Source: Pedobacter hiemivivus (GTDB lineage: Bacteria; Bacteroidota; Bacteroidia; Sphingobacteriales; Sphingobacteriaceae). From it: a stretch of DNA of 64,000 bases. A program made the translations under genes and the position numbers. Location of the stretch: NCBI RefSeq assembly GCF_004331685.1, contig NZ_SJSM01000005.1:186001-250000 (forward strand), given 5' to 3'. A model generated the notes under the pieces. That model was not told the DNA's origin, made no database searches, and saw only the letters and a list, made by a program, of their open reading frames with translations. Shown here one piece after another: positions 27,096 to 35,558 of the stretch (the first letter of the stretch is position 1; each line of letters begins with the position of its first letter).

Positions 27096-28217
27096 TTATT
27101 TTACTTTTATTGTTTTATCATTAATCTCAAAATCAAGGCCTGAGTACCTCAGCATTTCTAATACCACAGACAATTTTGCATTCCTTGGCACCCTACCTGT
27201 AATTTCTTTATGAGGCATTTTATGCTCATAGAATACATCCACATCATACCATCTTGAAATTTCATCCATTACGTTTTCGATACTGGATTCATTAAAGCTG
27301 AACCATCCTTTTCTCCAGGATATTTCCTTATCCACATCCACCTTTTTTCTATTGATGCTGCCGTTGTTGCTCATTACACCTTGCTCTCCGGGAACCAACA
27401 TTACCGCAGACGTACTACTTTTTAAGTTCACAGAGCCTTCCAGTAAGGTGGTTTTAATTTGCGCTGAATCATAAGCCATCACATTAAATTGTGTACCCAA
27501 AACTTCAACTTCCTGTCTGTCACTCACGACAACAAAAGGCATTTGCTTATTTTTAGCCACTTCAAAATAGGCTTCCCCATCTAGCATAACTTTCCTATTT
27601 TTCCCGGAAAATTGTGAAGAGAAAGAGAGTTTGGAAGCCGCGTTTAACCAAACTCGGGTGCCATCTCTTAAAGTGACCTGATAAGTTCCCCCGCGAGGTG
27701 TGGATATTGTCAACATAGAGGCTTTGCCAGTGTGGGATTCTAGTCCAAGCTTATCCTCCATTGCGCTTCCATCGTTGTAGCTTAACTTGCGATCATTAAT
27801 TACCACCCCGGTTTTCGTATCGTTAAGCGCAATGGTTTTACCGTCAGCAAAGATAATTGTTGCTCTGTTTTTTCCAGGAGCGACATCATTATTAGCATAT
27901 GATACGATTTTAGGATTCTGAGACGGGCTCAGGATAACGGAGCGACTATACCACAAACCAACACATGCAACTAAAATTATAGAAGCTGCAGCAGCGATGC
28001 GCGACCATAGACGGATGGTGTTATACCCAGTACGGCTCAGAATATTTTCACGCATCAATTTTTCAGCAGTAAGCAAATCAGACTCGGACAGCTGAACTCT
28101 GTCTTTCTCATTCCAGTTAGCATACCATGTTTCAATCCAGGCAAGTTCTTCCTCGCTGCATTTACCTTCACGATATTTTCTCAGTAATTCTTGTTCGGTC
28201 TCGTTTGTCATAGTCAA
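27096..28217 (-). CDS. FecR-family anti-sigma factor of the PUL
   Basis: The 373-aa protein has an N-terminal cytoplasmic segment with the short helical DUF4880-like part (RKYREGKCSEEELAWIETWY), one transmembrane helix (RIAAAASIILVACVGLWY, about residues 67-84), then the FecR domain (TPRGGTYQVTLRDGTRVWLNAASKLSF, GEAYFEVAKN, VEVLGTQFNV) and a C-terminal DUF4974 domain (WFSFNESSIENVMDEISRWYDV). It should hold the upstream sigma factor until the STN domain of the downstream SusC signals substrate. ATG at 28217 or two codons later are both possible. Confidence 0.92.
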   Translation of the reverse strand: MTMTNETEQELLRKYREGKCSEEELAWIETWYANWNEKDRVQLSESDLLTAEKLMRENILSRTGYNTIRLWSRIAAAASIILVACVGLWYSRSVILSPSQNPKIVSYANNDVAPGKNRATIIFADGKTIALNDTKTGVVINDRKLSYNDGSAMEDKLGLESHTGKASMLTISTPRGGTYQVTLRDGTRVWLNAASKLSFSSQFSGKNRKVMLDGEAYFEVAKNKQMPFVVVSDRQEVEVLGTQFNVMAYDSAQIKTTLLEGSVNLKSSTSAVMLVPGEQGVMSNNGSINRKKVDVDKEISWRKGWFSFNESSIENVMDEISRWYDVDVFYEHKMPHKEITGRVPRNAKLSVVLEMLRYSGLDFEINDKTIKVK

Positions 28218-28298
28218 CAGTCTTTAACAGACTCATTAACTATATAACAATTAAGTAAATGCAATCGGGGATAAGAACGATAAAAAAACTATTTATGG

Positions 28299-28877
28299 TC
28301 AGGATTGGTTCATCAAAAGTGCCATGATAATGCTCAACCCAATTTTAAGTCTAAGGGTTTTCAATGATTTTTTGATCTGGTCCGCAACGGTGTGTTCCGA
28401 TAGGTTTAGCTTTGTTGCAATTTCCTTATTACTCAAATGTTCATACCTACTAAGTTCAAATATTTCACGCATCCGCGGTGGTAAGGCTTCTATTTCAGCT
28501 GTAATGATTGCTGCAAGCTGCTTTTCTCTGATCAATTCATCAGCCATTTTACCTTCTGGCTGCATATAGTTACGGATGGAAGTTTCATAATCCGAAACAA
28601 CTTTATGATGGCTTACTAAGTTGAGTACCTTGTTACGAACCATGGTAAAGAGGTAACCTAATAAATTAATATTTTCAATAACCAGTCGCTTTTCCCATAA
28701 AATAACAAAAATATCCTGAACAATATCCCTTGCCCCTTCATCATCTCTAAGTTTATTATAAACATGACTATACATGACTTTGCTATAGCGTTCGAAAATT
28801 TCAGTATAGGCATACCGATTCCCTTGCTTTAATAAACCAACTAATTCCTGATCCGTACATGTACTGTAGGTCCCCAT
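28299..28877 (-). CDS. ECF RNA polymerase sigma factor of the PUL
   Basis: The 192-aa protein has sigma region 2 (EIFERYSKVMYSHVYNKL, DDEGARDIVQDIFVILWEKR) and region 4 (LPPRMREIFELSRYEHLSNKEIATKLNLSEHTVADQIKKSLKTLRLKIG). It is of the Bacteroidetes FecR-linked type. It heads the six-gene minus-strand locus 28877-17354 and is expected to activate the susC promoter when released by FecR. The stop lies 81 nt before the fecR start. Confidence 0.92.
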   Translation of the reverse strand: MGTYSTCTDQELVGLLKQGNRYAYTEIFERYSKVMYSHVYNKLRDDEGARDIVQDIFVILWEKRLVIENINLLGYLFTMVRNKVLNLVSHHKVVSDYETSIRNYMQPEGKMADELIREKQLAAIITAEIEALPPRMREIFELSRYEHLSNKEIATKLNLSEHTVADQIKKSLKTLRLKIGLSIIMALLMNQS

Positions 28878-29062
28878 CCAATTAAATTATCTTCCTTTAA
28901 CTTGTTATTTAAACGAACTTATAAAAAAGCCGTTATATAACCATATAAAAAAGTTAGATCATACCCAATCTTGAAATAGGATTTCTAAGTTAATGGTACA
29001 CATTGAAAAAATATAGGAATTCTATCTTAGCATTATCGATTTCTCATGCCAATCACATAGAA

Positions 29063-29198
29063 ATGAAGCAAGTTAAGAGAAAAGCCATTTCTATATTTAC
29101 TTGCAGGTATTATCGCAGAAATTTGTATAAAAGAAATGAATGAACATGAGATTCCTCATAATACACCTTCTAAAACTGGACCTAAAAAACGAATTTGA
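29063..29198 (+). pseudogene. Possible frameshifted small ORF
   Basis: ATG 29063 begins MKQVKR, and the neighbouring frame continues as EKPFLYLLAGIIAEICIKEMNEHEIP...PKKRI to a TGA at 29196-29198. A one-base shift in the A-rich run near 29080 would join them into a protein of about 44 residues with one hydrophobic helix and a basic tail. As read, the frame is broken. This could be a decayed gene, a sequencing error or chance. The remainder of 28878-29280 shows no gene. Confidence 0.25.
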
Positions 29199-29280
29199 AC
29201 TGTAAATCAGCGAATTAATGATTTTCTAAAATCTTCATTCAGGGTGCTCTAAAGTTAAAAACAGTAAAAAATACAAACAT

Positions 29281-29311
29281 AAAAGCCTAATAATCAGATT
29301 ATTAGGCTTTT
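29281..29311. terminator. Bidirectional terminator downstream of tRNA-Arg
   Basis: A perfect 14-bp stem (29281-29294 with 29298-29311) closes a 3-nt loop. The arms begin with AAAA and end with TTTT, so it can work on either strand. It sits 13 nt past the 3' end of the minus-strand tRNA gene. Confidence 0.85.
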
Positions 29312-29324
29312 AAAATAAACACTG

Positions 29325-29396
29325 TGTCCCCGACGAGATTCGAACTCATATCGTTGGTACCGGAAACCAAAATTCTATCCATTGAACTACGGAGAC
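29325..29396 (-). tRNA. tRNA-Arg, anticodon CCG
   Basis: On the minus strand the sequence folds into a full cloverleaf. The acceptor stem is GTCTCCG with CGGGGAC, the D arm is GTTC/GAAT with GG in the loop, and the anticodon stem TTGGT/ACCAA carries loop TTCCGGT, so bases 34-36 are CCG. The T arm is ATGAG/CTCGT with loop TTCGAAT, and the discriminator is A. CCA is not encoded. A TATATTTG box at 29404-29411 lies just upstream and may be its -7 element. Confidence 0.93.
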
Positions 29397-29403
29397 AGGA
29401 GCG

Positions 29404-29411
29404 CAAATATA
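29404..29411 (-). promoter_or_regulatory. Candidate -7 box (TATATTTG) for tRNA-Arg
   Basis: The octamer matches the Bacteroidetes -7 consensus TAnnTTTG on the minus strand and ends 8 nt before the tRNA 5' end. No TTG is found at the ideal 19-nt spacing, so the -33 element is weak or absent. Confidence 0.45.
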
Positions 29412-29441
29412 TGGATTCATTTACTTAAAATCCACATCAAA

Positions 29442-29957
29442 TTACTTTACCATGAAAGGAACTGAAATATCACCCCAAACTAAGGCTACTTTACCACCTT
29501 TATCAACTGTAAAAGTCATTTTCTCTGTGAATGCTGCTACTTTTGCTGGCTTAACCTTGATACGTAAAGCATCGTCTGCTTCAACATGCTTATCAGCAGA
29601 TACATCTGATTTTTTACCAAAAATAATCACCCATTCCTTTTCACCTGGAATAGAATACATACCATATTTACCTGCAGCTAGTGCTTTTCCATCAATCTTC
29701 ACGGCTTTACTTATTTCAAATGTAGTTGGTTCGTTAGCTCCGGTACGCCATACTTTACCAAATGGTGCAATTTCCTTACCGATCGTCCTACCCTTTACAG
29801 ATGGCTGACTGTAATCAATAACAACTGTAGCTCCAGAATTCAGTGTTTCTCTTACCACTGCTGGCGGGCTTGGTCTTTTGCTCTTATCTTGCTGTGCAAA
29901 AACCGTTGAGGTTGCAAACATACCGGCAACCATTGCTAAAACAATTATTTTCTTCAT
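29442..29957 (-). CDS. DUF2911 domain secreted protein
   Basis: The 171-aa protein has a signal peptide (MKKIIVLAMVAGMFATSTVFAQ). The DUF2911 body is recognisable from VVIDYSQPSVKGRTIGKEIAPFGKVWRTGANEPTTFEISK and KAVKIDGKALAAGKYGMYSIPGEKEWVIIF. The domain is common in Bacteroidota as a small beta-sandwich exported protein; no activity is established. It appears to be a single-gene unit, divergent from the PAS gene at 30094. Confidence 0.9.
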   Translation of the reverse strand: MKKIIVLAMVAGMFATSTVFAQQDKSKRPSPPAVVRETLNSGATVVIDYSQPSVKGRTIGKEIAPFGKVWRTGANEPTTFEISKAVKIDGKALAAGKYGMYSIPGEKEWVIIFGKKSDVSADKHVEADDALRIKVKPAKVAAFTEKMTFTVDKGGKVALVWGDISVPFMVK

Positions 29958-30093
29958 AATCTATTTTTTTATCTTCTAAGATGATGAAAAATACTTTAAA
30001 TCGGAAATAATATTTCGGAACAAATTTTGATCTCAGCAAATATTTGAATAAATTGAATCTTAATCATACAACGGGAGTTAATACACCTTTATC

Positions 30094-31404
30094 ATGTTCT
30101 ATCAAAATGCACTAATTATTAGGGAGAATGATCAGAATGCTAATGATGATTCCCTCTACAACCAACTTATAAACATCGGCTACCACCCTTCTCAGGTGGT
30201 TACAGTAGTAGGATCGGCTTATCAGCAGAAAGACCCTAATGACTATGAAGTCATCTTGTTTGTGACCGAAAATATGCAGCAATCTGATCCTTTTGTCCTT
30301 AATATAAGTAGCGAGCTTCCAGATCACCCATTGATTATCATTACCACTACAACTTCGGCTGATAGTATACTCCCACCAGGGGCTGATGACTGGTTACTTA
30401 AATCCTGGGTAGAGCCACTATTGTTAAAAAAAACGCTATACCTGACCATCGAAAGAAAAAAGAATTCTTGCAATTATACGCGAATTTTTAGGGAGAACCC
30501 AAGCCCTATGTACATTTATGAAAAAGATACCTATCAATTTTTAGAGGTCAATACTTCCGCCTTACGTCAATATGGATATGATAGAAACGAGTTTTTACAA
30601 CTTACCGCAAAGGATATTCGCCCCATAACAGAACTTGATGCTTTTTACAAGATAAATGACGAGTTGCCCCCTACTTATTCGAATGCAGGAATCTGGCACC
30701 ATACACGTAAAAACGGCAAAAACTTTTATGTACACATTTATACCCACCAAATATTGTTTGCTGGCAAAAGATGCAAACTGGTTACGGCTATCAATATAGA
30801 TGGCAATGTGAAGGCTGAAAACGTGCTTAAAGAAAAAGCAAGGGAAAAAGAAAACATATTGGAGAGTATTACAGATGGCTTTTTCACCGTAAACAAGAAT
30901 TGGGAATTTACCTATATCAACAAAGAATTTGAAAGAATACTAAAGAGAAACAGAGAAGATCTACTTGGCAAAAATCTGTGGGATATCTTTCCCGAATCTT
31001 TAACACTGGAATTTTTTACGCAATATCATAAAGCTATGGACGAGCATGTATCTGTCCATTTTGAAGAGTTTGACCATACGATTGCTCGCTGGCTAGCCGT
31101 AAATGCTTACCCAACTGAAAGTGGATTGGCGATTTACTTTGTTGACATTACCGACCAAAAGAATTACCAACAAAAGATAGAAAGTCAGAATAAACAGTTT
31201 AAAGAAATTGCATGGGTACAAGCGCACCAAATTCGGGGACCGGTATCAAATTTATTAGGCCTTGTTGATCTCTTCAACATTAAGCAACCTAGCGACCCTG
31301 ATAACCTTGAATTGCTGGCAAGAGTAAGGCATACGGCTATTCAAATGGACGAATCGATTAAGGATATTGTTTACCTAACACGTAAACTTGAATCTGAGTC
31401 CTGA
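30094..31404 (+). CDS. PAS-domain signalling protein with DHp-like tail but no ATPase domain
   Basis: The 436-aa protein is soluble. Residues 1-115 look like a degenerate receiver fold (VILFVTENMQQSDPF, LIIITTTTSADSI...GADDWLLK). Two PAS domains follow (about 125-245, PSPMYIYEKDTYQFLEVNTSALRQYGY; and about 255-365, ESITDGFFTVNKNWEFTYINKEFERIL). The end (about 370-436) resembles a histidine-kinase dimerisation helix pair with a candidate H box (QAHQIRGPVSNLLGL). The protein then stops, with no HATPase domain downstream in any frame. It may be phosphorylated by another kinase or act as a sensor partner. The stop is clean and the following gene starts 52 nt later, so I do not see a recent truncation. 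Confidence 0.8.
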   Translation: MFYQNALIIRENDQNANDDSLYNQLINIGYHPSQVVTVVGSAYQQKDPNDYEVILFVTENMQQSDPFVLNISSELPDHPLIIITTTTSADSILPPGADDWLLKSWVEPLLLKKTLYLTIERKKNSCNYTRIFRENPSPMYIYEKDTYQFLEVNTSALRQYGYDRNEFLQLTAKDIRPITELDAFYKINDELPPTYSNAGIWHHTRKNGKNFYVHIYTHQILFAGKRCKLVTAINIDGNVKAENVLKEKAREKENILESITDGFFTVNKNWEFTYINKEFERILKRNREDLLGKNLWDIFPESLTLEFFTQYHKAMDEHVSVHFEEFDHTIARWLAVNAYPTESGLAIYFVDITDQKNYQQKIESQNKQFKEIAWVQAHQIRGPVSNLLGLVDLFNIKQPSDPDNLELLARVRHTAIQMDESIKDIVYLTRKLESES

Positions 31405-31456
31405 AATTATGCCTAAAATGTTCTACTTTTAAAAAATTATCATTCAACCTTTTCTA

Positions 31457-32215
31457 ATGAAACATACTATTGCCCTTTTTGTAGTGTTGCTACTGGTTAA
31501 AAATGCAACTGCACAAAAAAATACAAAGCCATACGCTCCTCTGGTTGTGAAAGAAAAAAGTATTACCCTTCCAGGCAAACAACTGGATGTAAACACTGAT
31601 GGATTCCCAGCAATGATCCAAACCTCATTTGACCTGGTTACAGAACCTATCCATTTCCATGTGATCAACGCACTGAACCACAAAGACATCAAATGGAAAA
31701 ATGGCGCATTCAACTACACATCGCAAAAACCAGACAAAGTAAGTTGGTCAGTTAAAAACACTTCCGATAGTTTAACTATGGATGTTGATGGGCTGATTAA
31801 AGCGGATGGAAAATTGGCTTACACCGTTAAAATAACGGCGTTGAATGACATCAACCTGGATAACATCCGTATGCATATTCCTTTTACAACAACGGCTGCA
31901 AAGTTTGTCAAAGGCCTTGGTCAGAAAGAAGAATTAAGACCTGAGGCCATAGAATGGAAATGGAGCACAGACAAGGCTGCTGAAGCTAAGGTTTGGGTTG
32001 GTGATGTTACTGGTGGTCTGCAATTTGAATTGACAGACAACCAGCACAAGAAAATCCCTGCATCATGGGCTAACGACGGACATGGTGGCATTCATATCGA
32101 ACAAAAAGGAAAAGCCATACTGGCCGACAACTACAGTGGCGAGCATCACCTGAAAAAAGGAGATGTTTTGTACTATAACTTCAGCATGTTGATCACTCCA
32201 GACACGAAAAAATAA
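31457..32215 (+). CDS. Secreted protein resembling the N-terminal domain of DUF6067/GH123-like proteins
   Basis: The 252-aa protein has a signal peptide ending in NATAQ and an all-beta body. The segment WSTDKAAEAKVWVGDVTGGLQFEL and the ending HHLKKGDVLYYNFSMLITPDTK resemble the beta-sandwich that precedes the catalytic barrel in DUF6067 (GH123-like) proteins. The barrel itself is absent, so enzyme activity is not expected from what is seen. TAA abuts the ATG of the TspO gene, so the two are translationally coupled. The family call is from memory of the motif pattern. Confidence 0.6.
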   Translation: MKHTIALFVVLLLVKNATAQKNTKPYAPLVVKEKSITLPGKQLDVNTDGFPAMIQTSFDLVTEPIHFHVINALNHKDIKWKNGAFNYTSQKPDKVSWSVKNTSDSLTMDVDGLIKADGKLAYTVKITALNDINLDNIRMHIPFTTTAAKFVKGLGQKEELRPEAIEWKWSTDKAAEAKVWVGDVTGGLQFELTDNQHKKIPASWANDGHGGIHIEQKGKAILADNYSGEHHLKKGDVLYYNFSMLITPDTKK

Positions 32216-32689
32216 ATGAGATTAAATCCGATTGCACTGATTATTAACATTGCGATTCCACTTGCCTTTGGAGTTGCTGGTGCCTTTTTCACCTCCAGTT
32301 CTGTGACAACCTGGTATGTAACTTTGGCTAAACCATCATTTAATCCACCTAACCAGATTTTTGCTCCGGTCTGGACTGCCCTTTATATTCTAATCGGCAT
32401 TTCGGCCTATCGGGTATGGCAAAAAAGAGATACCATTAACCGTTTTCCACGGACCATCGCCATCTATTTCATTCAACTAATGTTGAACCTGATGTGGTCT
32501 TTCATCTTCTTTTACTCCAATCAAATTGGTGTAGCTGTATTCGAAATCGTGTTTCTATTATTTATCGCCATCGTAAATGCCATCCTATTTTATAGGATAG
32601 ATAAAATAGCTGGTCTGCTCTTTATCCCCTATATTTTATGGATAATTTTCGCAACAGTATTAACCTATAATATATTCATTCTGAACTAA
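32216..32689 (+). CDS. tspO: TspO/MBR family membrane protein
   Basis: The 157-aa protein has five transmembrane helices and the family signatures WYVTLAKPSFNPPNQIFAPVWTALYILIGISAY, LMLNLMWSFIFFYSNQIG (conserved Trp) and LLFIPYILWIIFATVLTYNI. TspO proteins bind tetrapyrroles and cholesterol-like ligands and act in stress responses. The ATG follows directly on the TAA of the preceding gene. Length is normal for bacterial TspO. Confidence 0.93.
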   Translation: MRLNPIALIINIAIPLAFGVAGAFFTSSSVTTWYVTLAKPSFNPPNQIFAPVWTALYILIGISAYRVWQKRDTINRFPRTIAIYFIQLMLNLMWSFIFFYSNQIGVAVFEIVFLLFIAIVNAILFYRIDKIAGLLFIPYILWIIFATVLTYNIFILN

Positions 32690-32706
32690 TTTCCCTATTT
32701 TAGGGT

Positions 32707-35031
32707 GTGACCAATTTAAAAACACTCCTAACAATCACCCTGGTCTTTTTGGCATTCCATAGTAATGCCCAAAAAGTAGGTTTGGTATTGAGTGGTGGTG
32801 GCGCTAGGGGAATTGCTCATATTGGCACTTTAAAAGCCTTAGAAGAAAATAATATCCCAATCGATTACATTACTGGCACTTCTATGGGCGGCATAGTAGG
32901 TGCCATGTATGCGGCAGGTTATTCTCCCAGTCAAATAGAAAAGGTGGCCCTAAGCCCTGAATTTCAGGATTGGGTAACTGGCAGATTTAACAGTGATTAC
33001 AGCTTCTTCTTTCAAAAAAAGCCATTAAATGCCTCTGTAGTCACGGCCAAACTACTCCTGGATACAGGCTTACGCGTAAGTTTTAGATCCAACCTGGTCA
33101 ACGACATCCCCCTAAATTTCGCATTGCTAGAGCTTTTTTCGCAAGCATCGGCTATCTCTAAAGATAATTTCGACAACCTATTTATCCCCTACCGTTGCAT
33201 GGTTTCTGATATTTTATCTCAAACCAGTATTACCGTAAAAAAAGGCAGTTTAGCCGAAGCGGTAAGAGGAACAATGGCAGTACCATTGATCTATCGCCCT
33301 ATAAAACTAGAGGATAAATATGTTGTCGACGGCGGATTGTACAATAATTTTCCGGCTGATGTGATGAAAAAGGAATTTAATCCTGACATCATGATCGGTG
33401 CCAATGTTTCTTCCAAAAATTATAGTGAATATCCCAAGAACGGGGATGATCGGTTAATGAACAGGTTGATGAGATTTATGTTCTTAGCCAAATCAGACTC
33501 CACACTTATCGGTGACAATGGTGTTTATATCCAGCCAGACGTTAAAGATTATATCGCAAGTAATTTTACCCCAGCACAAGCCCTGATCAAGCAGGGATAT
33601 GATGCAACGATGGCCAACATGGCCCAGATTAAAAAGAAGATAAAAAGACGGGTGAGTATTAATGACCTTATCGCTAAACGAATTGAGTTCAACAATAAAA
33701 AGCCTGATCTGGTATTCAACAGCGTAAGGGTAAGTGGTGTAAATACACAACAAAAAAAATATATAGAACGACTTTTTAAAAGTGACCAGGCGACTTTTAA
33801 TCTGAATGACATTAAGCAAGGCTACTACAAACTGGTTGCTGATGAAACCTTTGAATCGATTTACCCTAAAATATCATATGACCCGGTATCGGACAACTTT
33901 AACTTTGAAATACTTGCTCATCCAAAGAAAAGCGTAAAAATAGATTTCGGGGGGAACATCTCCAGCAGACCAATTAGCAATGTTTTTTTAGGTATACAAT
34001 ACAACTTCCTGGATAGGAAAGCTTACGCTTTTGGTGTAAACCTCTATTCCGGGCGTTTTTACGAATCTGTACAATTAACAAGTCGTGTAGATTTCCCTTC
34101 CCGTTTGCCGCTGTTTCTTGGTGCCGATATAACCTACAACCACTTTAATTATTACGAGACAAGTTCCATATTTATTGAAAACCCACATCCTACTTATATA
34201 GAGCAGTCGGACAGAAAAATTGACCTTAAAATGGGGATACCATTGAACAGGAATATCCGGATTACATTGAGCACAGCTTTTATCAACAACAATGATAACT
34301 ATAGTCCAAACAACACTTTCTCTGTTGGGAATGTATTGGAAAAAACAATCTTAAATGGCTCAAGATCCAGCCTATCGTTTGAGCAGTACACCCTTAACCG
34401 TAAACAGTATGCCAATAAAGGTCGGAATTTCTTATTGAGCTTTAATTATTTTGTTGGACGCGAAAGTTATACCCCCGGCAATATCAATGAGCCTACAGCA
34501 CTGCTTACAACCCTAAAAGTTGGCGTAAATAAGCAACTCAGACAATGGATAAACCTAAAAATGAGCGAAGAGAACTACTTTTTAAGGTTCGGAAAATACA
34601 CATTGGGTTATCAGGCTGAAGCCGTATACTCCAATCAACCGCTCTTCGCTAATTATTATTCGACTTTATTGGCAGCACCTGCATTTTATCCATTGCAAGA
34701 CAGTCGATCGATATTTTTAGAAAATTTTAGAGCGACCACTTACCTTGCCGGTGGACTTAAAAACTTATATAACATTAAGAAAAATTTGGATCTCCGGGTA
34801 GAGGGATACGTGTTTTTGCCCTACCGTGAATTTGAAAAAGTTGGCTTTCAGGGTGTAGCCAATAAAAAGGCATTTAGCACATGGCATTATGCGGGCACTG
34901 CGGGCTTGGTTTATCACACTCCACTGGGCCCAATAAGCCTCAGCTATAATTTATACGATGACCCGATAAAAAGAAACGGCGTTTTATTACATTTGGGGTA
35001 CTTAATTTACAACAAACGATCTTTAGAATGA
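32707..35031 (+). CDS. Patatin-like phospholipase fused to a BamA-type barrel (PlpD-like)
   Basis: The 774-aa protein starts at GTG 32707 with a signal peptide (TLVFLAFHSNAQ). The patatin domain covers about residues 25-320: oxyanion loop GGGARG, nucleophile GTSMGG (about 57-62), and the catalytic Asp in VDGGLYNN (about 213). One POTRA-like module follows (about 335-405, LVFNSVRVSGVNTQQKKYIERLF), then a 16-strand type surface-antigen barrel to the C terminus (LLHLGYLIYN). This is the architecture of type Vd autotransporter patatins, which place a lipase at the outer membrane. The following gene overlaps its stop by 4 nt (ATGA). Confidence 0.9.
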   Translation: MTNLKTLLTITLVFLAFHSNAQKVGLVLSGGGARGIAHIGTLKALEENNIPIDYITGTSMGGIVGAMYAAGYSPSQIEKVALSPEFQDWVTGRFNSDYSFFFQKKPLNASVVTAKLLLDTGLRVSFRSNLVNDIPLNFALLELFSQASAISKDNFDNLFIPYRCMVSDILSQTSITVKKGSLAEAVRGTMAVPLIYRPIKLEDKYVVDGGLYNNFPADVMKKEFNPDIMIGANVSSKNYSEYPKNGDDRLMNRLMRFMFLAKSDSTLIGDNGVYIQPDVKDYIASNFTPAQALIKQGYDATMANMAQIKKKIKRRVSINDLIAKRIEFNNKKPDLVFNSVRVSGVNTQQKKYIERLFKSDQATFNLNDIKQGYYKLVADETFESIYPKISYDPVSDNFNFEILAHPKKSVKIDFGGNISSRPISNVFLGIQYNFLDRKAYAFGVNLYSGRFYESVQLTSRVDFPSRLPLFLGADITYNHFNYYETSSIFIENPHPTYIEQSDRKIDLKMGIPLNRNIRITLSTAFINNNDNYSPNNTFSVGNVLEKTILNGSRSSLSFEQYTLNRKQYANKGRNFLLSFNYFVGRESYTPGNINEPTALLTTLKVGVNKQLRQWINLKMSEENYFLRFGKYTLGYQAEAVYSNQPLFANYYSTLLAAPAFYPLQDSRSIFLENFRATTYLAGGLKNLYNIKKNLDLRVEGYVFLPYREFEKVGFQGVANKKAFSTWHYAGTAGLVYHTPLGPISLSYNLYDDPIKRNGVLLHLGYLIYNKRSLE

Positions 35032-35558
35032 GACAAATTTATTTATTGCTCCTGCTTTTGGTATTCAGCGGTACGGCCTTTGCCCAAAAAGCAGACATTA
35101 ATAATTTCGTAGTTAAAGAGAGCTTGCTCAAAAACAGCAAACTTGCGATTATAGCTGCCGATTCTTTAGACAATCCGCTAGAAAAAATCAACGGCACTTA
35201 TACTTTTACCGTAAGTGGATTTACCCAACCAGTAAACTTTCATGATGGTGTAGCCATCCTCCCTTTGCAGTTGGAGCGCTCCGCATTTGTATACATCAAA
35301 CATCAAAATGATGCAGGTACACATAGTAAACTACTTTACGTTTATAAAAAAGATGGGGATCTAAATCCATATGCCATTAATAGCATGTGGTTGGTGATTA
35401 TCCCTGCCCTGATTGTCTTTTTCGCCTTCGCTTTTAGAAAATTCATCACGATAGCTGTGATCCTTTTGGTGATCTATATTTATTTCAATCATAGCAATGG
35501 GTTAAACCTATCTACCTTTTTTGAAACTATATTCGATGGCTTAAAAGGGATGTTTTAA
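35028..35558 (+). CDS. Hypothetical exported protein with C-terminal membrane helices
   Basis: The 176-aa protein has a signal peptide (LLLLLVFSGTAFAQ) and a beta-rich periplasmic part (about residues 20-115). Two adjacent hydrophobic helices follow (WLVIIPALIVFFAFAF and ITIAVILLVIYIYF), then a short amphipathic tail. It overlaps the patatin gene by ATGA and converges on the tamL-like gene, sharing the last 4 nt (35555-35558). I do not recognise the family. Co-translation hints at a role with the patatin protein. Confidence 0.75.
   Translation: MRQIYLLLLLLVFSGTAFAQKADINNFVVKESLLKNSKLAIIAADSLDNPLEKINGTYTFTVSGFTQPVNFHDGVAILPLQLERSAFVYIKHQNDAGTHSKLLYVYKKDGDLNPYAINSMWLVIIPALIVFFAFAFRKFITIAVILLVIYIYFNHSNGLNLSTFFETIFDGLKGMF

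Noticed and set aside
30094..31404. Calling the PAS protein a histidine kinase
   Set aside because: No HATPase domain follows the H-box-like helix in this frame or the next ones.
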